Below are positions 37,220 to 46,300 of a stretch of DNA of 64,000 bases, piece after piece. The position numbers and the translations under genes were made by a program. The notes beneath the pieces were generated by a model. That model searched no databases. It was not told the origin of the DNA and was given only the letters and a program-made list of their open reading frames with translations. This DNA is from Xanthomonas sontii. GTDB taxonomy: Bacteria; Pseudomonadota; Gammaproteobacteria; Xanthomonadales; Xanthomonadaceae. Numbering within the stretch: the stretch's first letter is position 1; every line of letters starts with the position of its first letter. The stretch is from assembly GCF_040529055.1 (NCBI RefSeq), contig NZ_CP132342.1:2230001-2294000 (forward strand), given 5' to 3'.

Positions 37220-39316
37220 TCAGGCCAGGAACGCCTCGCGCACCGTGGCGCGGGCGGCATCCAGCGAGAAGTGGGTTTCGATGTTGCGCAGGCCGTTGTC
37301 GGCCAGCCGCTGCCACAGCGCCGGATCGGCGTACAACTGCGCGATGGCGTCGGCGAACGCGGCGGGGTCGTCGGCGATCAGCACGTCCTCGCCGTCGCGC
37401 AGATGCATGCCTTCCACCGCGCAGGCGGTGGCCACCACCGGTTGGCCATGGGCCATGCTGAGGTTGACCTTGCCCTTGACCCCCGCGCCGAACCGTAGCG
37501 GCGCCACGGCGATGCGCATGCCGTCCATGTAGGCAGCGATCTCGGGGACGTGGCCGAGCAGTTCGACGCCCGCGGTGGCCTCGCCGAGACGGCGGATGTC
37601 CTCCGGCATGTCCGCACCGATGCAGTGGAAGCGCACCTCCGGCAGGCGCAGGCGCACCGCCGGGAACACCTCCTGCAGGAACCAGCGCACCGCGTCCACG
37701 TTGGGCGCATGGCGGAAGCCGCCGACGAACACCAGGTCGCGGCGCTGCGCCCACGGCAGACCGGGACCGGCGACCTCATGCAGGTTCGAGATCAGCGCCG
37801 TGCGCACCTGTGGCGCCTCGCGCTGCAACTGTTCGCGTTCGACCGCGCTGACCAGCACCGTCACGTCGACCTGCGCCATCACCTCCAGCTCGCGCGCGCG
37901 GGTGCGCTCGGCTTCGCGCAGCAGGCGCGCGTCGCCGGCGAGTTCGGCGCCGCGGCGCTCGCGCAGGTAGTGAAGGTCCACGGTGTCGAACAGGCGCCGT
38001 GCCTGCGGCGCGAACCGGCGCAGCAGCGGCAGGCAGGCATGGGCGACGTGGTGGCGCACCAGCAGTACGCTATGGAAGCGCGCGCCGTGCTGCTGCAGGA
38101 ACCAGGTCAGGTTCTTCAGGTAGGGCGCGTACCACACCTCCACGCCGAGCCGCTGCAGGGTCTCGCTGTGGCGACTGGCATAGCTGCGTTCGCTGGGCAC
38201 GAATACCACGTGCGCGCCTTCCTCCAGCAGCAGGCGGATCAGGTTGAGCTGGCGCAGCGAGGCGGAATCGCGGTCCGGCTGCGGCAGCGCTTCGTCCAGG
38301 ATCAGTACCTGGCGCTGCCGGCGATGCAGCAGCGCTGGCACCGGTACCTCGCCGGGTTGCAGGTGCTGCGCCAACACCTCGGCCCACTTGCTGGCGAAGA
38401 CCGCACGGTTGCGTACCTGGTAGGCCTTGATCCCGCTGCCGGTGTCGGTGCCGTTGCTGGTGCCCTCGTCGTGCACCACGCGGCTGGCCGGCTGCACCAG
38501 CGTGCGCAAGCCGGCGGCGCGTACCGCGAAGGCCAGGTCGGTGTCCTCGTAGTAGGCCGGCATGTAGCGCGTGTCGAAACCGCCCAGCGCCAGGAAGCGC
38601 GCGCGCTCGATCGCCAGCGCCGCGCCGCTGCCGTAATCGACGTCGCGCAGGTAGGCATAGCGCGGATCGTCGGGCGACTCGAAGCGGCCGTAGCTCCAGG
38701 CGCTGCCATCGGCGAAGACCACGCCGCCGGCATCCTGCAGGCGGCCGTCGGGATACAGCAGTTGCGCGCTGACCAGGCCGGCCTGCGGCAGCTGCGCGAA
38801 CGTGTCCAGCAACGCGTCCAGCCAGCCCGGCTGCGGCACCGTGTCGTTGTTGAGGAACACCAGGTAGCGGCCCTGCGCGCGCGCCGCGCCGTCGTTGCAG
38901 GTGGCGATGAAGCCGCCGTTGCGCTCGCGCACGTGGTAGTGCAGGCCGACCACCTGCGGCAGCCACTGCGCCGTGTCGTCGCTGCTGCCGTCGTCGATCA
39001 CCAGGATCTCGCAGGGCGCGGCCGGCGGATGCGCGGCCAGCGCACGCAGGCAGGCGAGGGTGTGCGCGACGTGGTTGTAGACCGGGATCACGATGCTGAC
39101 CAGCGGCGCAGGACTGTTCGGCACCGCGAACGGCGCGAACGGCGCCGCTTGCACCGCGAACAGCGCGCGCTGCGGCGGCGGCAGCGGTTGCGCATGCACG
39201 CGCAGGCGCTCCCAGGTGCTGCGCCAGCCGCGCGTGCGCAGGCTGGTCAGGCCGCGCCGGACCAGGCCGGCCAGGCGGTTCAGGGCGTAGCGCGTATTCG
39301 CCCACGACATCGACAT
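37220..39316 (-). CDS. Two-domain glycosyltransferase (GT2-like then GT4-like)
   Basis: From the ATG at 39316 (GGAG lies 9 nt upstream) the protein has 698 residues; an in-frame TTG at 39331 is less likely. Residues 75-320 form a GT-A family 2 domain: VSIVIPVYNHVAHTLACLRAL, VIDDGSSDDTAQ, the metal-binding FLNNDTVPQPGWL and a late YYEDTDLAFAVRAAG. Residues 340-695 form a GT-B family 4-like domain, with VFVGGFRHAPNVDAV, LLGHVPEIAAYM and FGAGVKGKVNLSMAHGQPVV. Such fusions make surface polysaccharide or modify O-antigen, using two sugar donors in sequence. There is no polysaccharide cluster around it, so its partners lie elsewhere. Confidence 0.88.
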   Translation of the reverse strand: MSMSWANTRYALNRLAGLVRRGLTSLRTRGWRSTWERLRVHAQPLPPPQRALFAVQAAPFAPFAVPNSPAPLVSIVIPVYNHVAHTLACLRALAAHPPAAPCEILVIDDGSSDDTAQWLPQVVGLHYHVRERNGGFIATCNDGAARAQGRYLVFLNNDTVPQPGWLDALLDTFAQLPQAGLVSAQLLYPDGRLQDAGGVVFADGSAWSYGRFESPDDPRYAYLRDVDYGSGAALAIERARFLALGGFDTRYMPAYYEDTDLAFAVRAAGLRTLVQPASRVVHDEGTSNGTDTGSGIKAYQVRNRAVFASKWAEVLAQHLQPGEVPVPALLHRRQRQVLILDEALPQPDRDSASLRQLNLIRLLLEEGAHVVFVPSERSYASRHSETLQRLGVEVWYAPYLKNLTWFLQQHGARFHSVLLVRHHVAHACLPLLRRFAPQARRLFDTVDLHYLRERRGAELAGDARLLREAERTRARELEVMAQVDVTVLVSAVEREQLQREAPQVRTALISNLHEVAGPGLPWAQRRDLVFVGGFRHAPNVDAVRWFLQEVFPAVRLRLPEVRFHCIGADMPEDIRRLGEATAGVELLGHVPEIAAYMDGMRIAVAPLRFGAGVKGKVNLSMAHGQPVVATACAVEGMHLRDGEDVLIADDPAAFADAIAQLYADPALWQRLADNGLRNIETHFSLDAARATVREAFLA

Positions 39317-39409
39317 CCGGTACCACTCCAACTTAAACGAAGAGGCCGTCGCGCCGCGCTGCCCGCTGGGCTGCGCTAGACTCGGCGGAATTTACATTCT
39401 CGCATTCCC

Positions 39410-41842
39410 GTGCCCCGACGCTACGACGATCACGACACCGACGATCAGGACGACGCCCTGGACAGCCCCGCCACGGTATGGCGCCGCCGTCTGCTCACCT
39501 GGGGCCTGGCCGCCGCCGCACTCGGCCTGGGCTTCCTGATTCCGTACACGGTCTATCTGAACAAACAGGTCACCCAGCGTTTCGGCGAACTGCGCTGGCA
39601 GATTCCCACCCGTGTGTACGCGCGGCCGCTGATACTGGCGCCGGACACGGCGATGGACTCACAGACGCTGAAGACCGAACTGGATGCGGCCAGCTATCGC
39701 GCCGACGCCGGTGCCGAGCGCCCCGGCAGCTACCAGCAGGACGGCAGCCGCTTCACCATCGCCAGCCGCGGCTACGTCGATGTCGACGGGCGGGTCGCGC
39801 CGCGGCGCATCGAGGTGGGCCTGGCCGGCGGGCGCGTGGTGGCGCTGCGCGATGCGCAGACCCGCAAGGCGCTCAAGGCCGCGCGGCTGGATCCGGCGCG
39901 CATCGCCACGCTGTACGGGCAGAAGCAGGAAGAGCGGCGCCTGGTGCGCGTGGACGAGGTGCCGGAACTGCTGGTCACCGGCTTGCAGGCGGTCGAGGAC
40001 CGCGACTTCAATTCGCACCACGGCATCGACCTCAGCGGCATGGTCCGCGCGGCCTGGGTGATGGTGCGCTCCGGCGGCAAGAGCCGGCAGGGCGCCAGCA
40101 CCTTGACCCAGCAGCTGGCGCGCAGCGGCCTGCTCGGCATCGGCAAGGAACAGACCGTCACCCGCAAGTTCAACGAGATCCTGTACGCGCTGATCATGGA
40201 GGCGCGCTACGACAAGCGCACCATCCTGGAGGCGTATCTCAACCAGGTGTACCTGGGCCAGCGCGGCAGCCAGGCGGTGCATGGCGTGGCCTCGGGCGCG
40301 GAGTTCTGGTTCGGCCGCGAACTCGATGCGCTGGCGCCGGAGCAGGTGGCGCTGCTGATCGGCCTGGTCAAGGGGCCGTCCTACTACGACCCGCGGCGCT
40401 ATCCCGAGCGCGCGCTGGACCGGCGCAACTTCGTGCTCGGCAAGCTGCGCGAGAGCGAACTGATCGACGAGCCGACCTATCGCAAGGCGCTGGCCGCGCC
40501 GCTGGGCGTGCCGGCCGAACCCGGCCTGGTCGCGGCCAACCGGTTCCCCGCCTATGTCGACCTGGTGCGGCGCCAGCTGGCGCGCGATTACCCCGAAAGC
40601 GCGCTGCAGGGCGCCGGCCTGAGCGTGCTCACCGGCATGTCGCCGTCGGCGCAGGCCTATGCCGAGGGCGCGGTGACGCGCACCATCACCGCGCTGGAAA
40701 CCAACAAGAAGCGCCCGCCGCTGCAGGCCGGCCTGGTGCTCACCGACACCCACAACGGCGAGGTGCTGGCGGTGGTCGGCAGCCGCGACGTGGCCCAGCC
40801 CGGTTTCAACCGCGCGATCGAGGCGCAGCGCCAGGTCGGCTCGCTGCTCAAGCCGTTCGTGTACCTGCTGGCGCTGGCGCAGCCGGACCGCTACTCGCTG
40901 GCCAGCTGGGTCGACGACACCCCGGTCACCGTGCAGCTGGGCCGCGGCCGCACCTGGAGCCCGGGCAATTCCGATGGCCGCAGCCACGGCACGGTGCGCG
41001 TGGTCGATGCGCTGGCGCATTCCTACAACCAGGCCACGGTGCGCATCGGCATGCAGGTCGGGCCGGAGCGCGTGGCGCAGCTGGTGAAGGTGCTGGCCGG
41101 CATCGAGGCCGAGGTCAATCCCTCGCTGATCCTCGGCGCCACCGACCAGAGCCCGTACGCGATGGCGCAGCTGTACCAGTTCCTGGCCTCCGGTGGCGAA
41201 ATCCAGCCGCTGCATGCGGTGCGCGGCGTGCTCGATCCGCAGGGCAAGCTGCTCAAGCGCTACGACAAGACCCCGGCGCCGGCGCAGGAAGGCGACTCCA
41301 TCGCCGCCAACCTGGTCGGCATGGCGCTGCAGCAGGTGGTCAGCAACGGCACCGCGCGGCAACTGCTCAGCGACGGGTTGGGCAAGCTGTCGCCGGCCGG
41401 CAAGACCGGCACCAGCAACGACGGTGTGGACAGCTGGTACGCCGGCTACACCGGCGATCACCTGGCGGTGATCTGGATCGGCAACGACCAGAACAAGCAG
41501 ACCGGCCTGTACGGCGCCACCGGTGCGATGCGGGTGTGGTCGGGCATCTTCTCGCGGCTGCCGAGCGCGCCGCTGCAGGTGCAGGGCAAGGGCATCGACT
41601 GGCAGTGGATGGACCCGGTGGGGTACAACAGCACCGACGCGACCTGCCCCGGCGCGCGCCAGTTCCCGTTCGTGGTCGGCTTCGTGCCGGCGTATGCCGC
41701 GTGCACGCCGCCGCAGGCGCTGCCGGAAGACGCCGCGCCCGCCGAGGGCGAACACCAGGGCGGCGGCTGGCGCAGCTGGTTCGGCCTGGACAAGAAGAAA
41801 GACCCGCCTGCCGACGCGGCCGCGCCGCCGCCGGCGCATTGA
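39410..41842 (+). CDS. mrcB: Penicillin-binding protein 1B
   Basis: This 810-residue bifunctional peptidoglycan synthase has a GTG start. The acidic cytoplasmic N terminus (RRYDDHDTDDQDDALD) precedes one membrane helix (LLTWGLAAAALGLGFLIPYT). The UvrB-like regulatory segment follows. The GT51 transglycosylase has VEDRDFNSHHGIDLSG (catalytic Glu) and GASTLTQQLARS. The transpeptidase has SLLK (active Ser, in RQVGSLLKPFVYL), SYN (AHSYNQATV) and KTG (AGKTGTSND). It polymerises and cross-links glycan at the division site; in other bacteria its partner CpoB is encoded by the tol operon, as it is in this window. Confidence 0.96.
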   Translation: MPRRYDDHDTDDQDDALDSPATVWRRRLLTWGLAAAALGLGFLIPYTVYLNKQVTQRFGELRWQIPTRVYARPLILAPDTAMDSQTLKTELDAASYRADAGAERPGSYQQDGSRFTIASRGYVDVDGRVAPRRIEVGLAGGRVVALRDAQTRKALKAARLDPARIATLYGQKQEERRLVRVDEVPELLVTGLQAVEDRDFNSHHGIDLSGMVRAAWVMVRSGGKSRQGASTLTQQLARSGLLGIGKEQTVTRKFNEILYALIMEARYDKRTILEAYLNQVYLGQRGSQAVHGVASGAEFWFGRELDALAPEQVALLIGLVKGPSYYDPRRYPERALDRRNFVLGKLRESELIDEPTYRKALAAPLGVPAEPGLVAANRFPAYVDLVRRQLARDYPESALQGAGLSVLTGMSPSAQAYAEGAVTRTITALETNKKRPPLQAGLVLTDTHNGEVLAVVGSRDVAQPGFNRAIEAQRQVGSLLKPFVYLLALAQPDRYSLASWVDDTPVTVQLGRGRTWSPGNSDGRSHGTVRVVDALAHSYNQATVRIGMQVGPERVAQLVKVLAGIEAEVNPSLILGATDQSPYAMAQLYQFLASGGEIQPLHAVRGVLDPQGKLLKRYDKTPAPAQEGDSIAANLVGMALQQVVSNGTARQLLSDGLGKLSPAGKTGTSNDGVDSWYAGYTGDHLAVIWIGNDQNKQTGLYGATGAMRVWSGIFSRLPSAPLQVQGKGIDWQWMDPVGYNSTDATCPGARQFPFVVGFVPAYAACTPPQALPEDAAPAEGEHQGGGWRSWFGLDKKKDPPADAAAPPPAH

Positions 41843-41865
41843 TTCCCGGATCCCGGATACCGCTC

Positions 41866-42387
41866 ATGACCCCACGTCTTCCCGTCATCGCCGCCCTCAG
41901 CCTGTTGCTCGCCTCCTGCGTCAGCGCACCGCCGCCGCCGCCGCCGGCCGCGCCGGTGGACACCACCACGCCGGCGCAGCGCATCGCCGCGATCGACGCC
42001 AGCGGCGGTGCCGACGACACCGAACTGAGCGTGCAGCCGTTGCGCGATCCGGAAGTGGAGGATCTGCGCGAGAGCGCCAAGCGCAAGCGCAGTGCCGGCG
42101 ACCTGGCCGGTGCTGCCGCCGCGCTGGACCAGGCGCTGAAGCTGGTGCCGGACGACCCGGCGCTGCTGCAGGACCGCGCTGAAGTGGCGCTGCTGCAGAA
42201 GGACGACGCCCAGGCCGAAGCCTTCGCCAAGCGCGCCATCGACCTGGGCTCGCAGACCGGCCCGCTGTGCCGCCGCCACTGGGCGACCATCGAACAGGCG
42301 CGCCTGGCGCGCGGGCAGAAGGAAAACGCCGCCTCGGCGCACGCCCAGATCGCCGGGTGCACGGTGCCGGGGATCAAGAGGTACTGA
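41866..42387 (+). CDS. TPR-containing lipoprotein
   Basis: This 173-residue protein, from the ATG at 41866, lies 23 bp after mrcB. The lipoprotein signal ends LLLASC, and Cys18 is lipidated. A Pro-rich linker leads to one or two TPR units (SAGDLAGAAAALDQALKLVP; LLQKDDAQAEAFAKRAIDLG). Two further Cys residues (GPLCRRH and AGCTVPG) may form a disulphide. A short GATTCCCGGATCCCGG repeat lies before the start. Adjacency to PBP1B suggests, but does not prove, a role as outer-membrane activator or partner (LpoB-like in position only, not in sequence). Confidence 0.8.
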   Translation: MTPRLPVIAALSLLLASCVSAPPPPPPAAPVDTTTPAQRIAAIDASGGADDTELSVQPLRDPEVEDLRESAKRKRSAGDLAGAAAALDQALKLVPDDPALLQDRAEVALLQKDDAQAEAFAKRAIDLGSQTGPLCRRHWATIEQARLARGQKENAASAHAQIAGCTVPGIKRY

Positions 42388-42391
42388 GGGC

Positions 42392-42549
42392 CGGGAATGG
42401 GGAGTCGGGAATTGGGGAATGGGTAGAACTGCGTTTCTGGCGGCTCGTCCCCCTGGCGGCGTTCGGTCTTCCCGCTCTGCCGACGGCAGTCACAGTGAGC
42501 GGGTAGCGCTGCTGCTCTAACCATTCCCTATTCCCGACTCTCCATTCCC
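42392..42549. repeat. Inverted pair of repeat arms between the lipoprotein and YoaA helicase genes
   Basis: The purine arm at 42392-42424 (GGGAATGGGGAGTC, GGGAATTGGGGAATGGG) begins 5 nt after the stop. The pyrimidine arm at 42522-42549 (CATTCCC, TATTCCC, GACTCTCC, ATTCCC) ends exactly at the next ATG, leaving no room for a Shine-Dalgarno sequence. About 97 nt of unique sequence lies between them. Confidence 0.8.
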
Positions 42550-44559
42550 ATGTCGTTAGCTCACGCAAGCACCGAAGCCCTCAGCGAAGGCGGGGCGCTT
42601 GCGCGTCAGCTCGATGCGTTCGTGCCGCGGCCGGCGCAGTTGCGGTTGACCGCGGCGATCGCCGAGGCGTTCGAGCAGCGCGACGTGCTGCTGGCCGAGG
42701 CCGGCACCGGCACCGGCAAGACCTATGCGTACCTGGTGCCGGCGCTGTTGTCGGGGCTGAAGACCATCGTGTCCACCGGGACGCGCGCGCTGCAGGATCA
42801 GCTCTACCACCGCGATCTGCCGCGGGTGCGCGCGGCGCTGGGCGTGGGCCTGAGCAGTGCGCTGCTGAAGGGGCGCGCCAACTATCTGTGCAAGTACCGC
42901 CTGCAGCAGGCGCGCGGCGAGCCGCGCTTCACCGCGCGCGAGCAGGTCGCGCAGTTCCAGCGCATCGTCGCCTGGAGCGGGCGCACCCGCTTCGGCGACA
43001 TCGCCGAACTGGACGCGCTGGCCGACGACTCGCCGCTGCTGCCGCTGGTCACCTCCACCGTCGACAACTGCCTGGGCACCGAATGCCCGTTCTGGGGCGA
43101 GTGCTTCGTGGTGCAGGCGCGGCAGCGCGCGCAGGCGGCCGACCTGGTGGTAGTCAACCACCACCTGCTGCTGGCCGACCTGGCGCTGAAGCAGGAAGGT
43201 TTCGGCGAAATCCTGCCCGGGGCGCAGGCCTTCGTGATCGACGAGGCGCACCAGTTGCCGGAGCTGGCGGCGAACTTCTTCGGCGAAGGTTTCGGCATGC
43301 GCCCGCTGCAGGAACTGGCGCGCGACTGCGTGGCCGAGAGTCGCAATGTCGCCGGCGCGCTGGCCAGCCTGCAGGCGCCGGCGCAGGCGCTGGAACAGAC
43401 CCTGCGCGAATTGCGCGCGGCGATGGAGGGGCTGCCGGCGCGCGGCACGCAATGGCGGCTGTTGGCCAAGCCGCAGGTGCGCGACGGTTTCGACGCGCTG
43501 CTGGCCGATCTGGCGCGGCTGCAGGAGCCGCTGGCGGTGCTGCGCGAGGCTTCGCCCGGCTTCGACGCCTGCGCGGCGCGCGCGCGCGAACTGCGCACGC
43601 GGCTGGGCCGCTGGCTCGGCGAGGATGCGCCGATTCCGGACTTCGAAGCCGAGCCGGAAGCGGACGCGCCATCGAACGACGTGCTGTGGTACGAACTGAC
43701 CCCGCGCGGCTTCCGCTGCCAGCGCACGCCGCTGGACGTGTCCGGGCCGCTGCGCGCGCACCGCGAGGCCTCGCGCGCGGCCTGGGTGTTCACCTCGGCG
43801 ACGCTGGCGGTGAAGGGCGAGTTCGAGCACATCGCCACCCGCCTGGGCCTGCGCGATCCGATGACCTTGCTGCAGCCCAGCCCGTTCGACTGGGCGCGGC
43901 AGGCGCTGTGCTACCTGCCGGCGCTGCCCGATCCCGCCGCGCGCGGCTTCGGCACCGCATTGATCGCCGCGTTGCAGCCGGTGCTGGAGGCCTCGCAGGG
44001 CCGCGCCTTCCTGCTGTTCGCCTCGCACCGCGCGCTGCGCGAGGCGGCCGAGGCGCTGCGCGACGGGCCCTGGCCGCTGTTCGTGCAGGGCGAGGCGCCG
44101 CGCGCGACCTTGCTCGAGCGCTTCCGCGCCTCCGGCAACGGCGTGCTGCTCGGCTCGGCCAGTTTCCGCGAGGGCGTGGACGTGGTCGGCGATGCGCTGA
44201 GCGTGGTGGTGATCGACAAGCTGCCGTTCGCCGCGCCCGACGATCCGGTGTTCGAAGCACGCCTGGAGGCGATCCGCCGCGACGGCGGCAACCCGTTCCG
44301 CGAGGAGCAGTTGCCGCAGGCGGTGATTGCGCTCAAGCAGGGCGTGGGCCGGCTGATCCGCAGCGAGCGCGACCGCGGCGTGCTGGTGCTGTGCGACCCG
44401 CGCCTGCTGTCCAAGTCCTACGGCCGCACCTTCCTGGACTCGTTGCCGCCGTTCGCCCGCACCCGCGACGTGGAGGACGTGCGCCAGTTCTTCGCCGCCG
44501 AGGCCCCGGCGCTGGGCGATAATCCCGAGGCCGCGACGCCACCGGCCACGTCAAACTAG
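42550..44559 (+). CDS. DinG/YoaA-type iron-sulfur DNA helicase
   Basis: This 669-residue superfamily 2 helicase of the XPD-like class has Walker A LLAEAGTGTGKTYAYLVPAL near residues 47-66. The iron-sulfur cluster cysteines are the Cys in RANYLCKYR and the three in DNCLGTECPFWGECF. The DEAH box is FVIDEAHQLPELA. Late helicase motifs include FTSATLAVKGEFEH, GSASFREGVDVVGDAL and IALKQGVGRLIRSERDRG. YoaA/DinG enzymes unwind 5'-3' and help replication repair. It is followed by tsaB after 60 bp. I prefer YoaA over DinG because of length, but do not assign a symbol. Confidence 0.92.
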   Translation: MSLAHASTEALSEGGALARQLDAFVPRPAQLRLTAAIAEAFEQRDVLLAEAGTGTGKTYAYLVPALLSGLKTIVSTGTRALQDQLYHRDLPRVRAALGVGLSSALLKGRANYLCKYRLQQARGEPRFTAREQVAQFQRIVAWSGRTRFGDIAELDALADDSPLLPLVTSTVDNCLGTECPFWGECFVVQARQRAQAADLVVVNHHLLLADLALKQEGFGEILPGAQAFVIDEAHQLPELAANFFGEGFGMRPLQELARDCVAESRNVAGALASLQAPAQALEQTLRELRAAMEGLPARGTQWRLLAKPQVRDGFDALLADLARLQEPLAVLREASPGFDACAARARELRTRLGRWLGEDAPIPDFEAEPEADAPSNDVLWYELTPRGFRCQRTPLDVSGPLRAHREASRAAWVFTSATLAVKGEFEHIATRLGLRDPMTLLQPSPFDWARQALCYLPALPDPAARGFGTALIAALQPVLEASQGRAFLLFASHRALREAAEALRDGPWPLFVQGEAPRATLLERFRASGNGVLLGSASFREGVDVVGDALSVVVIDKLPFAAPDDPVFEARLEAIRRDGGNPFREEQLPQAVIALKQGVGRLIRSERDRGVLVLCDPRLLSKSYGRTFLDSLPPFARTRDVEDVRQFFAAEAPALGDNPEAATPPATSN

Positions 44560-44578
44560 CCGACGCGCCGCCTTTGCT

Positions 44579-44612
44579 TTTCCGATTCCCCAATCCCCAT
44601 TCCCGATTCCCA
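44579..44612 (+). repeat. Pyrimidine repeat arm before tsaB
   Basis: GATTCCCC, AATCCCC, ATTCCC, GATTCCC ending 7 nt before the tsaB ATG. Unlike most junctions, no purine arm follows the helicase stop; the 60-bp gap has space for only one arm. Confidence 0.8.
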
Positions 44613-44619
44613 GCCTCCA

Positions 44620-45324
44620 ATGAATCTGCTCGCCTTCGAAACCTCCACCGAAGCCTGTTCCGTCGCCGTGCTGGTCGGCGACCGCGTGCTGGAGCGCTTC
44701 GACCTGGCGCCGCGGCGGCACGCCGAACTGGCGCTGCCCTGGGCCGAGCAATTGCTGGCCGAGGCCGGCATCGGCCGCCGCCAGCTCGATGCGGTGGCCT
44801 TCGGCCGCGGTCCCGGCGCGTTCACCGGCGTGCGTCTGGCGATCGCGGTCGCGCAGGGCATCGCCCTGGCCCTGGACCTGCCGGTACTGCCGGTGTCCAC
44901 GCTGCAGGTGCTGGCGCTGCGCGCGCCGGCCGACGCGCCGCGAGTGCTGGCGGCGATCGATGCGCGCATGGGCGAGGTCTACACCGCGGCCTACGCACGG
45001 CAGGCCGATGGCGGCCTGCAGGCGCTGACCGCCGAGCAGGTGCTGAGTCCGGAGGCCTTCGTGTTGCCGGAGCCGGATGCGGCCTGGGCTGCGGTCGGCA
45101 CCGGGCTGACGGCGGTCGATGGCACCTTGCAGCGCCGCTTCGGCGCGCACTGGCGCAGTGCCGATGCGCAGGCGCTGCCGCATGCCGCCGACGTGCTGAC
45201 CCTGGCCGCGGCTGCGTACGCGCGCGGCGAAGGCATCGCGCCGGAGCGCGCCGAACCGGCCTACCTGCGCGACAACGTCGCCCTGACCCTGGCCGAGCAG
45301 CAGGCGCAGCGGGCCGCGCGGTGA
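44620..45324 (+). CDS. tsaB: tRNA t6A-modification protein TsaB
   Basis: This 234-residue ASKHA-fold partner of TsaD works in making N6-threonylcarbamoyl-adenosine at position 37 of ANN-decoding tRNAs. It starts MNLLAFETSTEACSVAVL, and the signature RGPGAFTGVRLAIAVAQGIA lies near residues 67-86. AAIDARMGEVYTAAY is also typical. No Shine-Dalgarno sequence precedes the ATG; a repeat arm does. Its stop overlaps the GTG of the ADP-ribosylglycohydrolase gene (GTGA), which couples the two. Confidence 0.95.
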   Translation: MNLLAFETSTEACSVAVLVGDRVLERFDLAPRRHAELALPWAEQLLAEAGIGRRQLDAVAFGRGPGAFTGVRLAIAVAQGIALALDLPVLPVSTLQVLALRAPADAPRVLAAIDARMGEVYTAAYARQADGGLQALTAEQVLSPEAFVLPEPDAAWAAVGTGLTAVDGTLQRRFGAHWRSADAQALPHAADVLTLAAAAYARGEGIAPERAEPAYLRDNVALTLAEQQAQRAAR

Positions 45325-46241
45325 GTGCCGCGGTGACGCCAGGCGACCGCTTCCGCGGTTGCCTGCTGGGACTGGCGGTCGGCGACGCGCTGGGGACCAC
45401 CCTGGAATTCAAGGCGCCCGGCAGCTTCGCGCCGATCGACGACATGGTCGGCGGCGGCCCGTTCGAGCTGCAGCCGGGGCAGTGGACCGACGACACCTCG
45501 ATGGCGCTGTGCCTGGCGCACAGCCTGCTGTACCGGCAGGGCTTCGACGCCGCCGACCAGATGAACCGCTACTGCAATTGGTACCGGCACGGTTACCTGA
45601 GCAGCACCGGCACGTGCTTCGACATCGGCAACACGGTGCGCGCGGCGCTGGAGCGCTACCTGCAGGGCGGGCCGGCGTTCAGCGGCAGCGACGATCCGCG
45701 CGCGGCCGGCAACGGCGCGCTGATGCGGCTGGCGCCGGTGGCGATGTTCTACGCGCACCTCCCCGACGAACTGGCCGCGCGTGCCGCCGACAGTTCTCGC
45801 ACCACGCATGCCGCGGCCGAGGCGCTGGACGCCAGCCGGCTGTTCGCCTTCCAACTGCGGGCCGCGCTGCTGGGCGAGAACCGTGCGCAGGTGCTGCAGC
45901 CGACAGATGCGCCGCCGATGCAGACCCCGGCGCTGCGCGCGCTGGCCACCCGCGACCACGCGGCGGTGCCGGCAACGCAGATCCGCGGCACCGGCTACGT
46001 GGTCGATGCGTTGTCGGCGGCGTTGTGGTGTTTCGCGACCACTGAGTGCTTCGCCGACGCGGTGTTGCGCGCGGCCAATCTTGGCGACGACGCCGATACC
46101 ACGGCCGCGATCTGCGGACAGTTGGCCGGTGCTTTCTATGGCGTCGAAGGCATTCCCGCGGCATGGCGCGCGCGGGTCCAGGATGCCGCGGAGATCGTGG
46201 CGCTCGCCGATCGGCTGTACGCCGCCAGTGTCGCCGGCTGA
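45321..46241 (+). CDS. ADP-ribosylglycohydrolase family protein
   Basis: This 306-residue protein has a GTG start overlapping the tsaB stop by 4 nt. Conserved DraG/ARH features are FRGCLLGLAVGDALGTTLEF near the N terminus, the Asp-rich metal site GQWTDDTSMALCLA, GNGALMRLAP, and the C-terminal second metal site LGDDADTTAAICGQLAGA. The enzyme uses two Mg or Mn ions to remove ADP-ribose from proteins or nucleic acids; the natural substrate cannot be inferred. Coupling to tsaB is unusual to my knowledge. It ends at a strong hairpin shared with the convergent TonB receptor gene. Confidence 0.92.
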   Translation: MSAAVTPGDRFRGCLLGLAVGDALGTTLEFKAPGSFAPIDDMVGGGPFELQPGQWTDDTSMALCLAHSLLYRQGFDAADQMNRYCNWYRHGYLSSTGTCFDIGNTVRAALERYLQGGPAFSGSDDPRAAGNGALMRLAPVAMFYAHLPDELAARAADSSRTTHAAAEALDASRLFAFQLRAALLGENRAQVLQPTDAPPMQTPALRALATRDHAAVPATQIRGTGYVVDALSAALWCFATTECFADAVLRAANLGDDADTTAAICGQLAGAFYGVEGIPAAWRARVQDAAEIVALADRLYAASVAG

Positions 46242-46251
46242 AGGCTGCCGC

Positions 46252-46279
46252 GGACGCCGGCCTTGCGTGGCCGGCGTCC
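46252..46279. terminator. Bidirectional terminator hairpin
   Basis: GGACGCCGGCC-TTGCGT-GGCCGGCGTCC is a perfect 11-bp stem with a 6-nt loop in the 59-bp gap between two converging genes. It lies 10 bp from the stop of one gene and 21 bp from the other. No long T-run on either side, but position and strength fit shared termination. Confidence 0.75.
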
Positions 46280-46300
46280 TTCGCATCGCTGTGCAGCGGA

